The notes: a model not told the origin generated them from the letters alone. Positions 56,169 to 64,000 are shown, numbered from the stretch's first letter. The stretch: DNA of 64,000 nt from CAVTND01 sp963735955 (GCA_963735955.1 CAVTND010000027.1:30793-94792), one strand, 5' to 3'. Numbers and translations: made by a program.

Positions 56169-56465
56169 TCAGCCACGGACGCGCGTGGCTTCATAAACGG
56201 AAAGTTTGGGTGGGTCGACAGCGATCTCGCTGACCGCCTTGACGAAGGCATGCGAGGCGGGAACGGCAAAGTGAGCAGCGAGAGCCGCATGATCCGCCCA
56301 CTCTTCAACGAAGACCAGCCGCGCCGGATTTTCTGCATCCTGGTGAACGGCATGAGAGATGCAACCGTTCTCCGCGCGAGATCGCCGAACGTGATCAAGG
56401 CTCAATGCAAGTGCATCGGCCAGTCGTCCTTCCTCGGAGACAAAGCTGCCAGTTACGAGAATCAC
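56169..56465 (-). CDS. Antibiotic-biosynthesis-monooxygenase-domain (ABM) protein
   Basis: 98 residues of dimeric ferredoxin-like fold: MILVTGSFVSEEGRLADALA, SLDHVRRSRAENGCISHAVH, ARLVFVEEWADHAALAAHFA, PASHAFVKAVSEIAVDPPKL, SVYEATR. Resembles YgiN-type quinol monooxygenases; substrate unknown. Single complete gene. Confidence 0.85.
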   Translation of the reverse strand: MILVTGSFVSEEGRLADALALSLDHVRRSRAENGCISHAVHQDAENPARLVFVEEWADHAALAAHFAVPASHAFVKAVSEIAVDPPKLSVYEATRVRG

Positions 56466-56531
56466 TTGCGGTCTCCTGATTGAAGTTGTGGGGACTGCGC
56501 GCGCCCGTAACTGCGTCGCGCGGCGAGACGG

Positions 56532-56885
56532 TCAGCCGTTGCCGTCCCCATTCTCGACTCTGGCCCCATTCTCCAGCAGCAACTCACGCAGCACCAAGCG
56601 ATGACACTGCGACTCCTGCTCGCAGTAGCAGCCAACCGAAAAGTTCGTGCTGCGCGAGAGGGTCGCGAGCAACTGAAGCGCGTGCCTTTTCTCCGGCGCC
56701 GCCATTTCGGCCCGGTACTTTCGCTTGAACCTCGCCCACTGTTCCGGGCTCGACGCGGCTTGTCCCAGCTTCATGGTTTCAACGCTTGGCGCCAAAGTCG
56801 GAAACCATACGTCGTACCAGTTCTGCGCGGCGTACAGCGCCTTGGGTACTCCTCGTGGTGGTCGACGCACAGTGCCGATTCTCAA
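56532..56885 (-). CDS. DUF488 family protein (YeaO-like)
   Basis: 117 residues: MRIGTVRRPPRGVPKALYAA, YDVWFPTLAPSVETMKLGQ, SPEQWARFKRKYRAEMAAPE, HALQLLATLSRSTNFSVGCY and the family end CYCEQESQCHRLVLRELLLE, with paired Cys/His that may bind metal. Function unknown. Complete. Confidence 0.85.
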   Translation of the reverse strand: MRIGTVRRPPRGVPKALYAAQNWYDVWFPTLAPSVETMKLGQAASSPEQWARFKRKYRAEMAAPEKRHALQLLATLSRSTNFSVGCYCEQESQCHRLVLRELLLENGARVENGDGNG

Positions 56886-57014
56886 GCCTTCGTCCTTGCT
56901 TCTTGCGACTTCCCAGCCTCACCACGCGAACGACCATGATTTGTCTCCAGCGTTCATGCCCCTGCCGATGCGCGCGTCAAGTGCTATCGCCACCGATCCC
57001 GAACCGCGGTCAGA

Positions 57015-57323
57015 CTATCGCTCCTCAGGCCGCAAGTTCCTTATCTCGCTCGAGAACGTCGCATGCGCGCCGAAGTCGACCGGTTTATGCCTGACCAGGC
57101 TGCTGGCCGGGTACCTGCCGAGAAAGTTGTCGTTCTTCCAGTTTCTCGAAGGTCGTATCGGTCGCGGAACAAATCCGCCCCCGCAGTTGGGACAGACATT
57201 GCCAAGGACAACATCTACGCAGTCAGCACAGAACGTGCATTCGAACGAGCAGATGCGCGCCTCCGTCGAAGCCGGGGGCAAGGTCTTGCTGCAATGTTCG
57301 CAGCTTGGTCGAAGTTCCAGCAC
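57015..57323 (-). CDS. DUF1272 zinc-ribbon-like protein
   Basis: 102 residues beginning at GTG 57323 (V/M-LELRPSCEHCSKTLP), with a GGAGGAG ribosome site; the upstream open frame has no family features. Eight Cys in four pairs: CEHC, CSFECTFCADC and CPNCGGG, typical of DUF1272, probably binding two metals. The tail RNWKNDNFLGRYPASSLVRH is usual. Role unknown. It lies downstream of the carbonic anhydrase gene on the same strand. Confidence 0.85.
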   Translation of the reverse strand: MLELRPSCEHCSKTLPPASTEARICSFECTFCADCVDVVLGNVCPNCGGGFVPRPIRPSRNWKNDNFLGRYPASSLVRHKPVDFGAHATFSSEIRNLRPEER

Positions 57324-57406
57324 GATCGATCTCCTCCCCGAAATGCAACTCATCCAACTTCGGCGACCGACGCTGCACCCCCGCGCAACGACGGCACTAC
57401 TCGTCG

Positions 57407-58033
57407 TCACTCCACCTCAGGCACACCGTCAAAGAATTCCACTACTCCGGTCTTGAGCGAGTATTCGGCGCCGACGACAACCAGCCGATCCCTCTCGATC
57501 AACTGTTCAAGAACATCCGATCCATGCCGAAGGTGATTCGCCGACGCGCGAATGTTGGCGCGAACTGCCTGCCGTACCAACGACTCCGAAAAGTGCCCGA
57601 GCTCCGTCGTCAACAGTCCTTCCACCGAAGGCCGGATGCGATCAACGATCGATCGAAGATTGCGCGACTGGTCTTTCGACGGACGGCCCAGTTCTTCCAG
57701 AGTCGCCACGATTGCGCCACATTCGGAGTGGCCCAGAACCACGACCAGTCGAGTTCCAAACCGTTCGGCGGCAAACTCGACGCTCCCGACCTGGGAGGGA
57801 GCGACGATATTGCCGGCCACGCGAATCACGAACAGTTCCCCGAGGCCCTGATCGAAGACGATCTCCGCCGGTACTCGCGAATCGGAACATCCGAGAATGA
57901 TCGCAAACGGCTCCTGGCCGGCCACCAGCTCGCGACGACGCGTCGGACTCGCGTCCACTTCGCTGCGAAGGTCCGATCTGAATCGAGCATTGCCTTCGCG
58001 CAGACGCCCCAGCGCCTCGTACGCAGAAATCAT
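57407..58033 (-). CDS. Beta-class carbonic anhydrase
   Basis: Interconverts CO2 and bicarbonate. 208 residues from ATG 58033 (GGAG seven bases upstream). Zinc ligands and dyad: Cys in IILGCSDSRVPAEIVFDQG (CxDxR), His and Cys in LVVVLGHSECGAIVATLEEL (HxxC). The bacterial plant-type insert LTTELGHFSESLVRQAVRAN is present. An in-frame ATG 31 codons upstream (58126) is possible but the extension is Arg-rich and unlike the family. Confidence 0.92.
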   Translation of the reverse strand: MISAYEALGRLREGNARFRSDLRSEVDASPTRRRELVAGQEPFAIILGCSDSRVPAEIVFDQGLGELFVIRVAGNIVAPSQVGSVEFAAERFGTRLVVVLGHSECGAIVATLEELGRPSKDQSRNLRSIVDRIRPSVEGLLTTELGHFSESLVRQAVRANIRASANHLRHGSDVLEQLIERDRLVVVGAEYSLKTGVVEFFDGVPEVE

Positions 58034-58159
58034 TTTGGCTCCGTACTCATTCGACGACGTTCGGACAGTAGCCGATCGACCTCGGCAACGCCGCTTGTGT
58101 TGCCCTTGATCGAAAACCCCGGTCAAGGCGCAGCTGATCGCAGGGCAGGCAGGGGCGAG

Positions 58160-58654
58160 CTAGGCCTTCTGCGATCTTGCCAGGAGGGCCGCTCTTCGCT
58201 CCAGACTTTCCCTGGGCCAGAAATCCGCTGCCTTGTAGTACTCGGCCACTGCGGGAGCACCCGGGGGCAACTGCAACCAGGGCTGCTTTGAGGCAGTGAA
58301 AATGTGTATGTCTGGCGGCAGGCGGTCGGGCTCCTCGAGCGTGCCGACGCGAACAAAACAAACCACATCGCCGGCTCCTGCATAGTTGCTCCAGAGGGCG
58401 ATTCTGCACCGTGGGCAGCGCGAGATCTTCTGGCCCTTTCCGCTGTTGGAGGGCGTGTTGATGACTTCGATTTCGCCCGCCAGCAGTTGCAGTCGATCGG
58501 CCTCAATCATTGCGTTCAAAGCAAAGGAGGCGCCGGTCTCGCGTTGGCACCAGCGACAGTGACAGCAATGGACAAATAGCGGACGCGTCGTCATGCGGTA
58601 GCGCACGAAGCCGCAGGTGCACCTGCCGTCAAAGATCTCGGTTCCGACGTTCAT
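58160..58654 (-). CDS. GFA-family zinc protein (glutathione-dependent formaldehyde-activating-like)
   Basis: 164 residues with the Mss4-like zinc sites: GRCTCGFVRYRM, VHCCHCRWCQRETGASFALN and ISRCPRCRIALWSNY. Most GFA-domain proteins are not proven formaldehyde enzymes; substrate binding through thiols is likely. A second, more distant GFA protein lies at 62933-63295. Confidence 0.85.
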   Translation of the reverse strand: MNVGTEIFDGRCTCGFVRYRMTTRPLFVHCCHCRWCQRETGASFALNAMIEADRLQLLAGEIEVINTPSNSGKGQKISRCPRCRIALWSNYAGAGDVVCFVRVGTLEEPDRLPPDIHIFTASKQPWLQLPPGAPAVAEYYKAADFWPRESLERRAALLARSQKA

Positions 58655-58781
58655 CGCCTGGCTCTCAAGGAGTACTCGCTGTCGGCCTCAGGCATCTCGC
58701 TTCAGTACCGGCCTGGCACGCGCCTCCGCCGAGTTCATGCCGAACGCCACGACCGGACGCAGACAAGCCATTGCGCGGACG

Positions 58782-60074
58782 CTAATGGGCATCCCGCGCC
58801 AGACGCAAGCCCGAGAACTGCCAGCGCGCATCGGGTGGAAAGAAATTGCGATAAGTCGCGCGGATGTGGCTTTTCGGCGTCGCACACGATCCACCGCGCA
58901 GAACATACTGGCTGCACATGAACTTGCCGTTGTATTCCCCCACTGCGCCGGCTGCGGGCACATACCCGGGATAAGGTCCGTAGTCGCTGCGTGTCCACTC
59001 CCAGACATCGCCGAATGCCTGGGCGATGGTGCCAACCGCCGGTGCCTCGCGTAACGCAAGCGGGTGCAGCGCTCCGCTTTCAAGGAAGTTTCCGGCTAGA
59101 GGAGCCGTGCGAGCCGCGACTTCCCATTCGGCTTCGGTCGGCAGGCGGGCTTTCGCCCAACGCGCGTAAGCCTCGGCCTCGAAAAAGCTCACGTGACAGA
59201 CTGGCGTGTTGGCGTCCACATGTGCGAGCCCGTGCAGCGTGAAGCATCGCCACTGACCGTCGTTTCGCTCCCAATACAGTGGCGCCTGCCAGCCACGCGA
59301 TGTCACTACGTCCCACCCCGCCGAGAGCCACAACTCCGGCCGCCGGTAGCCGCCGTCGTCGATGAACTCAATGAATTCGCCGTGGGTTACCGGATGCGAA
59401 GCAAGCTCGAATGCATCCAGCCAGACGCGATGTTGTGGCGTTTCGTTGTCGAAACAGAAACCGGCGCCCGCGTGGCCGATCTCGCACAAGCCAGCCTCGA
59501 ACGATATCCAGCGTCGCTCCCGCGCGCGGACTGCGGTCAGCGGCCACTGCTTCTGGTAGACCGGCCTCGACGGATTGCATGAAAGCAAGTGTTTCAAATC
59601 CGTAAGAATGAGTTCCTGGTGCTGTTGCTCATGATTGAGCCCAAGCTCGACCAGAGCGTCGACGTCAGGCAATTGGCCTTCGGCGAGCAATTCCTGCATG
59701 GCGAGGTCGACGTGGTGCCGATAGGCAAGCACCTCGCCGAGCCCCGGTCGCGACAGCAGGCCGCGCTCCGGTCGAGGATGCCGGTCGCCAACTGCGTTGT
59801 AGTACGAGTTGAACAGGACTCGATAGGCTGGATCGAAGGCCCGGTAGCCGGGACGATGCGGCAGCAGCACGAAGGTCTCGAAGAACCATGTGGTGTGCGC
59901 CAGGTGCCATTTCACCGGACTGGCATCTGGCATCGACTGAATCGCACAGTCCTCGGCCGAAAGCGGTGCGGCCAGCGCCTGAGTGGCGTGGCGGATCGAC
60001 AGATATCGTCCGTCACGATCTCCGCCCGGTGCGGGGCGCGGGTTCGATCTTGTCAAATCGGGGGACCGGTCCAT
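58782..60074 (-). CDS. egtB: Ergothioneine biosynthesis protein EgtB (hercynine oxygenase type)
   Basis: Iron-dependent sulfoxide synthase joining hercynine to a thiol (gamma-Glu-Cys or Cys). 430 residues, intact. DinB-like N-domain with iron His: PVKWHLAHTTWFFETFVLLP and LGLNHEQQHQELILTDLKHL (HxxxH); a formylglycine-generating-enzyme-like C-domain with ELASHPVTHGEFIEFIDDGG, WAKARLPTEAEWEVAARTAP, AFGDVWEWTRSDYGPYPGYV and YVLRGGSCATPKSHIRATYR. No egtD methyltransferase is in the window. The family includes selenoneine synthase SenA, but no SenB/SenC-like genes are adjacent. Confidence 0.9.
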   Translation of the reverse strand: MDRSPDLTRSNPRPAPGGDRDGRYLSIRHATQALAAPLSAEDCAIQSMPDASPVKWHLAHTTWFFETFVLLPHRPGYRAFDPAYRVLFNSYYNAVGDRHPRPERGLLSRPGLGEVLAYRHHVDLAMQELLAEGQLPDVDALVELGLNHEQQHQELILTDLKHLLSCNPSRPVYQKQWPLTAVRARERRWISFEAGLCEIGHAGAGFCFDNETPQHRVWLDAFELASHPVTHGEFIEFIDDGGYRRPELWLSAGWDVVTSRGWQAPLYWERNDGQWRCFTLHGLAHVDANTPVCHVSFFEAEAYARWAKARLPTEAEWEVAARTAPLAGNFLESGALHPLALREAPAVGTIAQAFGDVWEWTRSDYGPYPGYVPAAGAVGEYNGKFMCSQYVLRGGSCATPKSHIRATYRNFFPPDARWQFSGLRLARDAH

Positions 60075-60391
60075 GTGCTTCTCCGTTTGTCCAGCTCTCC
60101 TTCGCCGTCAGCTCGCTCGACGACAGGCCCGGATCTGCTGGCAGAAAGCTACCACCAAGCGCGGTTTTGTTCGAATTGGACCTTACGCCTGCGCACATCT
60201 CTTGCGCCTGACAAGTCAAAGACAGAGTCAGTGTGCGCCCGGCTTGTGAAGTGCAACAGCACTTCGCCACTTGCGATCAAATCAAGGCAATACCAGTAGC
60301 GACGATACATTCCAAACTGCGCTCATTCCACTACCGAGTCAGGACACGACCTGTGCGCGAACCGGCGCGCTGACTTGGCCAGGGCCGCGGC
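60075..60391. other. Intergenic stretch with a small hairpin
   Basis: About 317 bases upstream of egtB. A 7-bp stem with a 4-base loop, GAAGTGC-AACA-GCACTTC, lies at 60248-60265 with no T-run; it could be an operator or a weak pause. No coding frame or RNA gene seen. Confidence 0.35.
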
Positions 60392-60835
60392 TCACGGTTG
60401 ACGCTCAACTCTTCCCTCGTTCCAGAAACGCTCCATTGCAAGATAGGCGTAGGAGACTGACCAACCAATCAGGAGCAGGCCGTTCAATGCTTCAACTCCC
60501 GCGATCAGCCTGATCGGGCCAACTGGTGTGATGTCTCCGAAGCCAAGCGAGGTGTAGGTCTCGGACGAGAAGTAAAGGCAGCTGACCAATGTTAATTCGG
60601 AGGAGGCGCGAAAGGTGCCAACGTCGGCATATTCACTCAACAGGAACAAGGCCAGCCCGTATATGCAGATATGCACGGTGTGGGAGGCGAAGGCGACAAA
60701 GATCACCACCAGGAGCTTGGTGCGGCCGGGAATGGTGAAGAACGGAAGCCAGACATTCAGGCCTCGAAGTACCTCATAGTGAATGACCGTAGACAGCGCG
60801 ATCAGGACGCCGGAAGTGAGGATGACAATCAGCAT
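60392..60835 (-). CDS. Two-pore-helix potassium channel (Ion_trans_2)
   Basis: 147 residues from ATG 60835 (MLIVILTSGVLIALSTVIHY). Helices: the N-terminal one, LLVVIFVAFASHTVHICIYG, and RLIAGVEALNGLLLIGWSVS. Between the last two lies a pore loop YTSLGFGDITPVGPIRLIAG with the K+ selectivity filter (T/S)-x-GFGD. No cytosolic regulatory domain (RCK, cNMP) follows, so it is a minimal channel. The frame stays open upstream to 60946 without hydrophobic content. Confidence 0.88.
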   Translation of the reverse strand: MLIVILTSGVLIALSTVIHYEVLRGLNVWLPFFTIPGRTKLLVVIFVAFASHTVHICIYGLALFLLSEYADVGTFRASSELTLVSCLYFSSETYTSLGFGDITPVGPIRLIAGVEALNGLLLIGWSVSYAYLAMERFWNEGRVERQP

Positions 60836-60988
60836 TTTTGCCTGCGGTCCACGGACGGTTTGACGGAGAGTTTGCCTTGACCTGCAGTGCTGGGGGCGGA
60901 CAAAGCGGCGGTCACATGTGGATTCTGCGTGCTCGGAACAACTCACACAAGGTCCCGGAATTTCACCTGCGCAGTTCCCTGCGCAGGT

Positions 60989-61522
60989 TCAAACACCAAG
61001 ACGTTTGGACAGAACCCGGTTCTCGTGTTCCTCGCCTTCCATGCGAAAGATGGAAGTGCCCAAGTCAAGGTACGCATGCTTCTCGTAGAAACGAAGCGCG
61101 CGCTGGTTCCTGCTCCAGCACGTGAGCCACAAGTCGGAGGCAACTTGCGAGGCCAATGCCTCGGCCTCTCGCAGCAAGGCGGACCCGACTCCTTGCCTTG
61201 AGAAACGCTCCTGAATATAGAGTCGATCAAGCTGCGCTGCACGCTCGGACGGCACGAGATCATTCGACGCCGCCAGCGTCAGCTGGACAAAGCCGATCAG
61301 TTGTGGGTTGGTTTCAGCAACCAGGAGTACCGTGTTCCCCACCTCCAACAATTCACTTACTGCCTCGTTCGAGAACGACTTCAGCACTTCGTTGGCGATT
61401 GACTCATGTATGCCGTCGGTCGCATAGGTGTCAAGGAACACCTGTGTCGCAAGGACGCTTAAACACAAGGCATCCGACAGACGCGCCCGCCGAATGGTCG
61501 GACGGACAAGTTCTCTTCCCAT
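60989..61522 (-). CDS. GNAT-family N-acetyltransferase
   Basis: 177 residues: TIRRARLSDALCLSVLATQV, TVLLVAETNPQLIGFVQLTL, AQLDRLYIQERFSRQGVGSA (acetyl-CoA loop QGVGSAL), DLWLTCWSRNQRALRFYEKH and IFRMEGEEHENRVLSKRL. The architecture resembles the diamine/phosphinothricin-type GNAT branch, with ending D-ID-like residues, but substrate is unknown. The start overlaps the stop of the amidohydrolase gene (TGATG). Confidence 0.87.
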   Translation of the reverse strand: MGRELVRPTIRRARLSDALCLSVLATQVFLDTYATDGIHESIANEVLKSFSNEAVSELLEVGNTVLLVAETNPQLIGFVQLTLAASNDLVPSERAAQLDRLYIQERFSRQGVGSALLREAEALASQVASDLWLTCWSRNQRALRFYEKHAYLDLGTSIFRMEGEEHENRVLSKRLGV

Positions 61523-62349
61523 CAGGCACTTAGTCGAAACACCCGATTGGCGTTGCCGGCGAGAAACAGTTCGCGAACTTCCGAATCCAGTCTGAGCACG
61601 TCGAATCCCTCGAGAGCCTTCTTCGGCGCAATCATGGGCCAGTTCGTACCGAACATGACCTTGTTGCGTCCGTGTGCTGACATGTAGCTGACGAGACTCG
61701 ACGGATAGCGTTTAACCGTATACGCCGACGTATCGATGTAGACATTGCGATGTTTGGTGCAGACGGCGAGCATCTCGTCCGTCCACGGGTATCCGATGTG
61801 TCCGCCGACGATCACCAGTTCCGGAAAATCAATGGCCACCTGATCGATGTATGGAATCGGGCGGCCAAACTCCGACGGCATGAGCGGACCGGTATGACCA
61901 ACCTGAGTACAAAATGGAATGCCAAGTTCGCAGCATTCGGCATAGATTGGATAGAGACGCGCATGCGTCGGTGGTACTTCCCATAACCAGGGGAGCACCC
62001 GGATCGCCTTGAAGCCGAGCTGGCGGACACAGCGCCGGATCTCGCGCACCGCGTCTGTGGGCCGCGAAATGTCGACAGAGCCCACGCCCACGAGCCGATT
62101 GGGGGCCTCGCTCACAAAGCCGGCGACCTCGTCGTTCGAGATCATCGCGCCCTTCGGACCGACCCAAGCGCTGATCAGGCAGATCGAGACTCCGCCCTCG
62201 TCCATGCTCTTCAGCGTGTCTGCAACAGGAATCTCCCTCGAGCCCTCCGGTTCACCCATGAGTCCGCGCGTCCAGCGCCGAAGGGAATCGAATACAGGAT
62301 CCTGGCTGAACCTTGCAGTGGGATGCTGAGCCCAGGCGTCGATGATCAT
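61522..62349 (-). CDS. Amidohydrolase-2 family metal-dependent hydrolase
   Basis: 275 residues from ATG 62349 (MIIDAWAQHPTARFSQDPVF), with GGGGA nearby upstream. TIM-barrel parts: GGVSICLISAWVGPKGAMIS, FKAIRVLPWLWEVPPTHARL, GIPFCTQVGHTGPLMPSEF (His on strand 5), LVIVGGHIGYPWTDEMLA (His on strand 6), VYIDTSAYTVKRYPSSLV and KVMFGTNWPMIAPKKALEGF (terminal Asn in place of the more common Asp). The N-terminal HxH metal pair is reduced to a single His (A-Q-H-P). Decarboxylase or hydrolase activity is possible; substrate unknown. Confidence 0.82.
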   Translation of the reverse strand: MIIDAWAQHPTARFSQDPVFDSLRRWTRGLMGEPEGSREIPVADTLKSMDEGGVSICLISAWVGPKGAMISNDEVAGFVSEAPNRLVGVGSVDISRPTDAVREIRRCVRQLGFKAIRVLPWLWEVPPTHARLYPIYAECCELGIPFCTQVGHTGPLMPSEFGRPIPYIDQVAIDFPELVIVGGHIGYPWTDEMLAVCTKHRNVYIDTSAYTVKRYPSSLVSYMSAHGRNKVMFGTNWPMIAPKKALEGFDVLRLDSEVRELFLAGNANRVFRLSA

Positions 62350-62422
62350 TCGGTTTCCCCAAAGCGGTGGGTCACGGTCAGCTTCTGCGCAAAATCTGTC
62401 ATGTGCAAGCGGCGACCCCGGT

Positions 62423-62848
62423 TCACTGGCGCGCAGGCAGCCTTTCGCTGCGCTGTAGCTGTGAATCACGGCGAACGGCGACGAGGTAGCCGATGAACAG
62501 CACAACCATAAGGAAGTCGACCGCGATGGAAACGCCTGCCTGATGTCCCAGGAACTGTCTGCCGTAGAAAAGGATAAGGCCAATGAATGTCAGCTTGCTG
62601 AGGCCGGCCACTGTCAATATCAGCGGGCGAGTCGGAGGGTTGAATGCGCCATAGATCAGCATCGCTCCAACGAGACCGATCAGTGCTCCCCAATTGCGCA
62701 CGACGATCTCCGCCAGTGGGCCATCCAGCGCTGAGCCAAACGTGGAGTGCAGCGCCGCCTGCGGCGCAACGGCCGCATAGAACATCGTGCAGGTCAACGC
62801 GCCGGACAACAGCATGATCCATTTCATCTTGGCGACGATCCAGTTCAT
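62423..62848 (-). CDS. Four-helix membrane protein of unknown function
   Basis: 141 residues from ATG 62848, preceded by GGAGG (the Met at 62860 has no such site). Helices: MKWIMLLSGALTCTMFYAAV, NWGALIGLVGAMLIYGAF, LILTVAGLSKLTFIGLILFY and IAVDFLMVVLFIGYLVAVRR. The layout fits small DoxX/DUF4345-like membrane proteins, but I cannot name the family. Complete. Confidence 0.7.
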   Translation of the reverse strand: MNWIVAKMKWIMLLSGALTCTMFYAAVAPQAALHSTFGSALDGPLAEIVVRNWGALIGLVGAMLIYGAFNPPTRPLILTVAGLSKLTFIGLILFYGRQFLGHQAGVSIAVDFLMVVLFIGYLVAVRRDSQLQRSERLPARQ

Positions 62849-62932
62849 CGTTTCCTCCACGTCTGATAGAAGCCTGACGAAACAACTCGATCGCGGATCA
62901 GCCGAACGGGGCGAGGGTCATTGGGCCCTCAC

Positions 62933-63295
62933 TCATGGCATGGCGGCACCGACCGCACGACGAACCGGAATGCCCGCGGGCTCGAAGTCCAGCAGGCAGA
63001 AGACGTTGATTCCAAGATTGTCTGGGGTGACTCGTTTGCGGTGAAACGGGTATATGCCGCAGACCTTGCAGAAGTAGTGGCGAGCCGTCTTGGTATGAAA
63101 CTGATACTCGGTCAGGAATTCCGTGCCTGCCAGGAGCCTGAATTTGCTTTCGTGAACCTTGACCATCAGCGCGTTCTTTCTGCGGCAAATCGAGCAGTCG
63201 CACATGGTGAGTTCAGAAAAATCAGTTTCGATCTCGAATTGGACCGCCCCGCAGTGGCAGCTGCCGGAGTACTTTTGCATTGGTCGCGCACCCAT
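62933..63295 (-). CDS. GFA-family zinc protein, second copy
   Basis: 120 residues from ATG 63295 (MGARPMQKYSGSCHCGAVQF; AGGAG upstream). Zinc ligands: GSCHCGAVQFEIE, MCDCSICRRKNALMVKVH, HYFCKVCGIYPFHRKRV. Shorter and closer to the classical GFA consensus than the 58160-58654 copy, so not a recent duplicate. Confidence 0.87.
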   Translation of the reverse strand: MGARPMQKYSGSCHCGAVQFEIETDFSELTMCDCSICRRKNALMVKVHESKFRLLAGTEFLTEYQFHTKTARHYFCKVCGIYPFHRKRVTPDNLGINVFCLLDFEPAGIPVRRAVGAAMP

Positions 63296-63407
63296 TTCCT
63301 TCGTGCTCCTGAATGATGGAACAGCCCGCTCCAATCCTCGAGATCAATGACCGCACAGCGTCGCATGGTGCGCTGTGCAGCATTCCGTCTCGTTGCGCTG
63401 CCGCGTG

Positions 63408-63830
63408 TCACGCCTCGACATTCCAGTGTGGGTTCCATGCGATCTCCCACAGATGGCCATCGGGGTCCTGGAAGTAACCAGCGTAACCGCCCCAAAAGGT
63501 GTCGCCCGCCGGTTTCACCACGACCGCCCCAGCATCCTTGGCCTGGTCCATCACTAGATCAACTTCGTCTTTCGAGGAGACGTTGTGCCCAATCGTGAAA
63601 TCGGTTGGGCTTGGGCGTCCAACAGGGACTCCTGAATCTCGGGCAATACTCGTTCTCGGCCAGAGCGCAAGCTTTAGTCCGGACTGCAACTCGAAAAATG
63701 CGACAGCGCCATGCTCGAACTGAGTTCCGACAATCCCTTCAGACCTCAGTCCGAGGCCGTCGCGGTAGAACCGGACTGCGTTCTCCAGGTCGTCGACGCC
63801 GAGAGTGATGAGCGTTATCCGAGGCTTCAT
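63408..63830 (-). CDS. Glyoxalase/bleomycin-resistance (VOC) family protein
   Basis: 140 residues from MKPRITLITLGVDDLENAVR: FYRDGLGLRSEGIVG, VAFFELQSGLKLALWPRTSI, FTIGHNVSSKDEVDLVMDQA, FWGGYAGYFQDPDGHLWEIA, ending WNPHWNVEA. A single VOC unit pair with metal-site Glu (WEIAWNP) and His present. The upstream in-frame Met at 63884 precedes an unrelated lead. Substrate unknown. Confidence 0.87.
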   Translation of the reverse strand: MKPRITLITLGVDDLENAVRFYRDGLGLRSEGIVGTQFEHGAVAFFELQSGLKLALWPRTSIARDSGVPVGRPSPTDFTIGHNVSSKDEVDLVMDQAKDAGAVVVKPAGDTFWGGYAGYFQDPDGHLWEIAWNPHWNVEA

Positions 63831-63933
63831 GGGCTGGCGATCCGTGATCAAAGTTGTCCGACACGTGAGACATCCGATGAGCACCGCGAGTCGAAACTTC
63901 GTTTCAAGAAACCCCCATCCCCTTCAGATGTTG

Positions 63934-64000
63934 TGACCTGCCCCCCATCGGGCGTACCAGGCGAAGGTTAGTAGAGTCCGTTTCCGGAGGAAGGAACGGA
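63934..64000 (+). mobile_element. Possible left end of an IS3-family insertion sequence
   Basis: After the divergent gene's upstream region comes TGACCTGCCCCCC (63934-63946), which resembles the TGACCTGCCCCC-type terminal repeats of IS3-family elements. The last bases hold an unusually strong ribosome site, GGAGGAAGGAACGG, placed as if the transposase orfA began just past the window edge. Recognition is from memory of such ends; no transposase codon is visible here. Confidence 0.4.

Noticed and set aside
1..64000. CRISPR arrays, tRNA/rRNA genes, prophage, restriction or toxin-antitoxin systems
   Set aside because: Looked for direct repeats with spacers, cloverleaf-like segments, integrases, methylases and paired small genes; none are supported by the sequence.

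Overview
The window looks like a high-GC betaproteobacterial chromosome, most likely of the Burkholderiales type. The main evidence is the gene order leuC - entericidin - leuD - leuB - asd - fimV - truA - trpF - trpB - trpA - accD - folC, which I know as a betaproteobacterial arrangement. The YihY / WrbA / DUF2069 / FAD-oxidase string and the scpB - rluB / rimP - nusA - infB - rbfA - truB blocks agree with it. I see no tRNA, rRNA, CRISPR array, phage or defence system. The right edge may be the first bases of an insertion sequence.

Layout. 1-13.6 kb (minus strand) is one tightly packed biosynthetic supercluster for leucine, lysine/threonine/methionine (asd) and tryptophan, with tRNA pseudouridylation (truA), fatty-acid carboxylation (accD), folate (folC) and the polar cell-wall protein FimV. 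Most adjacent genes overlap by ATGA or TGATG, and two small extra genes are embedded: an entericidin lipoprotein and an unnamed two-helix membrane protein. 13.7-31.2 kb is mixed: a secreted intradiol dioxygenase, M48 peptidase, MFS pump, aroC, an MFS-acyltransferase fusion, a CBS protein, proline iminopeptidase, MetY, a hydrolase, a LysE exporter, a YegD-type Hsp70, a secreted subtilase with a small secreted partner, ChaC, a DUF4239 protein and a rhomboid. 31.3-41.5 kb holds YihY, WrbA, DUF2069, an FAD oxidase, several exported proteins of unknown role (one with a 2H-phosphoesterase-like signature), DusA and membrane proteins. 41.6-52.1 kb is the translation/transcription core: scpB-rluB, then a promoter and structured leader, then rimP-nusA-infB-rbfA-truB-typA. 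52.4-63.8 kb is almost entirely minus strand: threonine aldolase, a TMEM175-type channel, then many small single-domain genes (two GNATs, ABM, DUF488, DUF1272, carbonic anhydrase, two GFA proteins, EgtB, a K+ channel, an amidohydrolase, a glyoxalase-fold protein).

A dominant property is frame disruption. At least twenty genes that should be intact, many normally essential, need one or more single-base indels to be read, often at G/C runs. The breaks cluster at about 1.2-13 kb, 16.7-19.2 kb and 32.2-35 kb, while the 41.6-53 kb block reads cleanly. Small genes with compensating indels (entericidin) and stop codons restored by one base argue for uncorrected long-read consensus errors rather than gene decay. 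I annotate these as genes and say where the frame breaks.

The most promising new element is the leader between rluB and rimP. It has a consensus -10 promoter, then a long stem enclosing a small hairpin and a terminator-like hairpin with a U-run, plus two upstream copies of the terminator arm that could pair alternatively. It would be an attenuator-like switch for the rimP-nusA-infB operon. Other leads are the extra membrane gene wedged between leuD and leuB, an exported 2H-phosphoesterase-like protein, and an inverted copy of the typA 3' end just beyond its stop codon.
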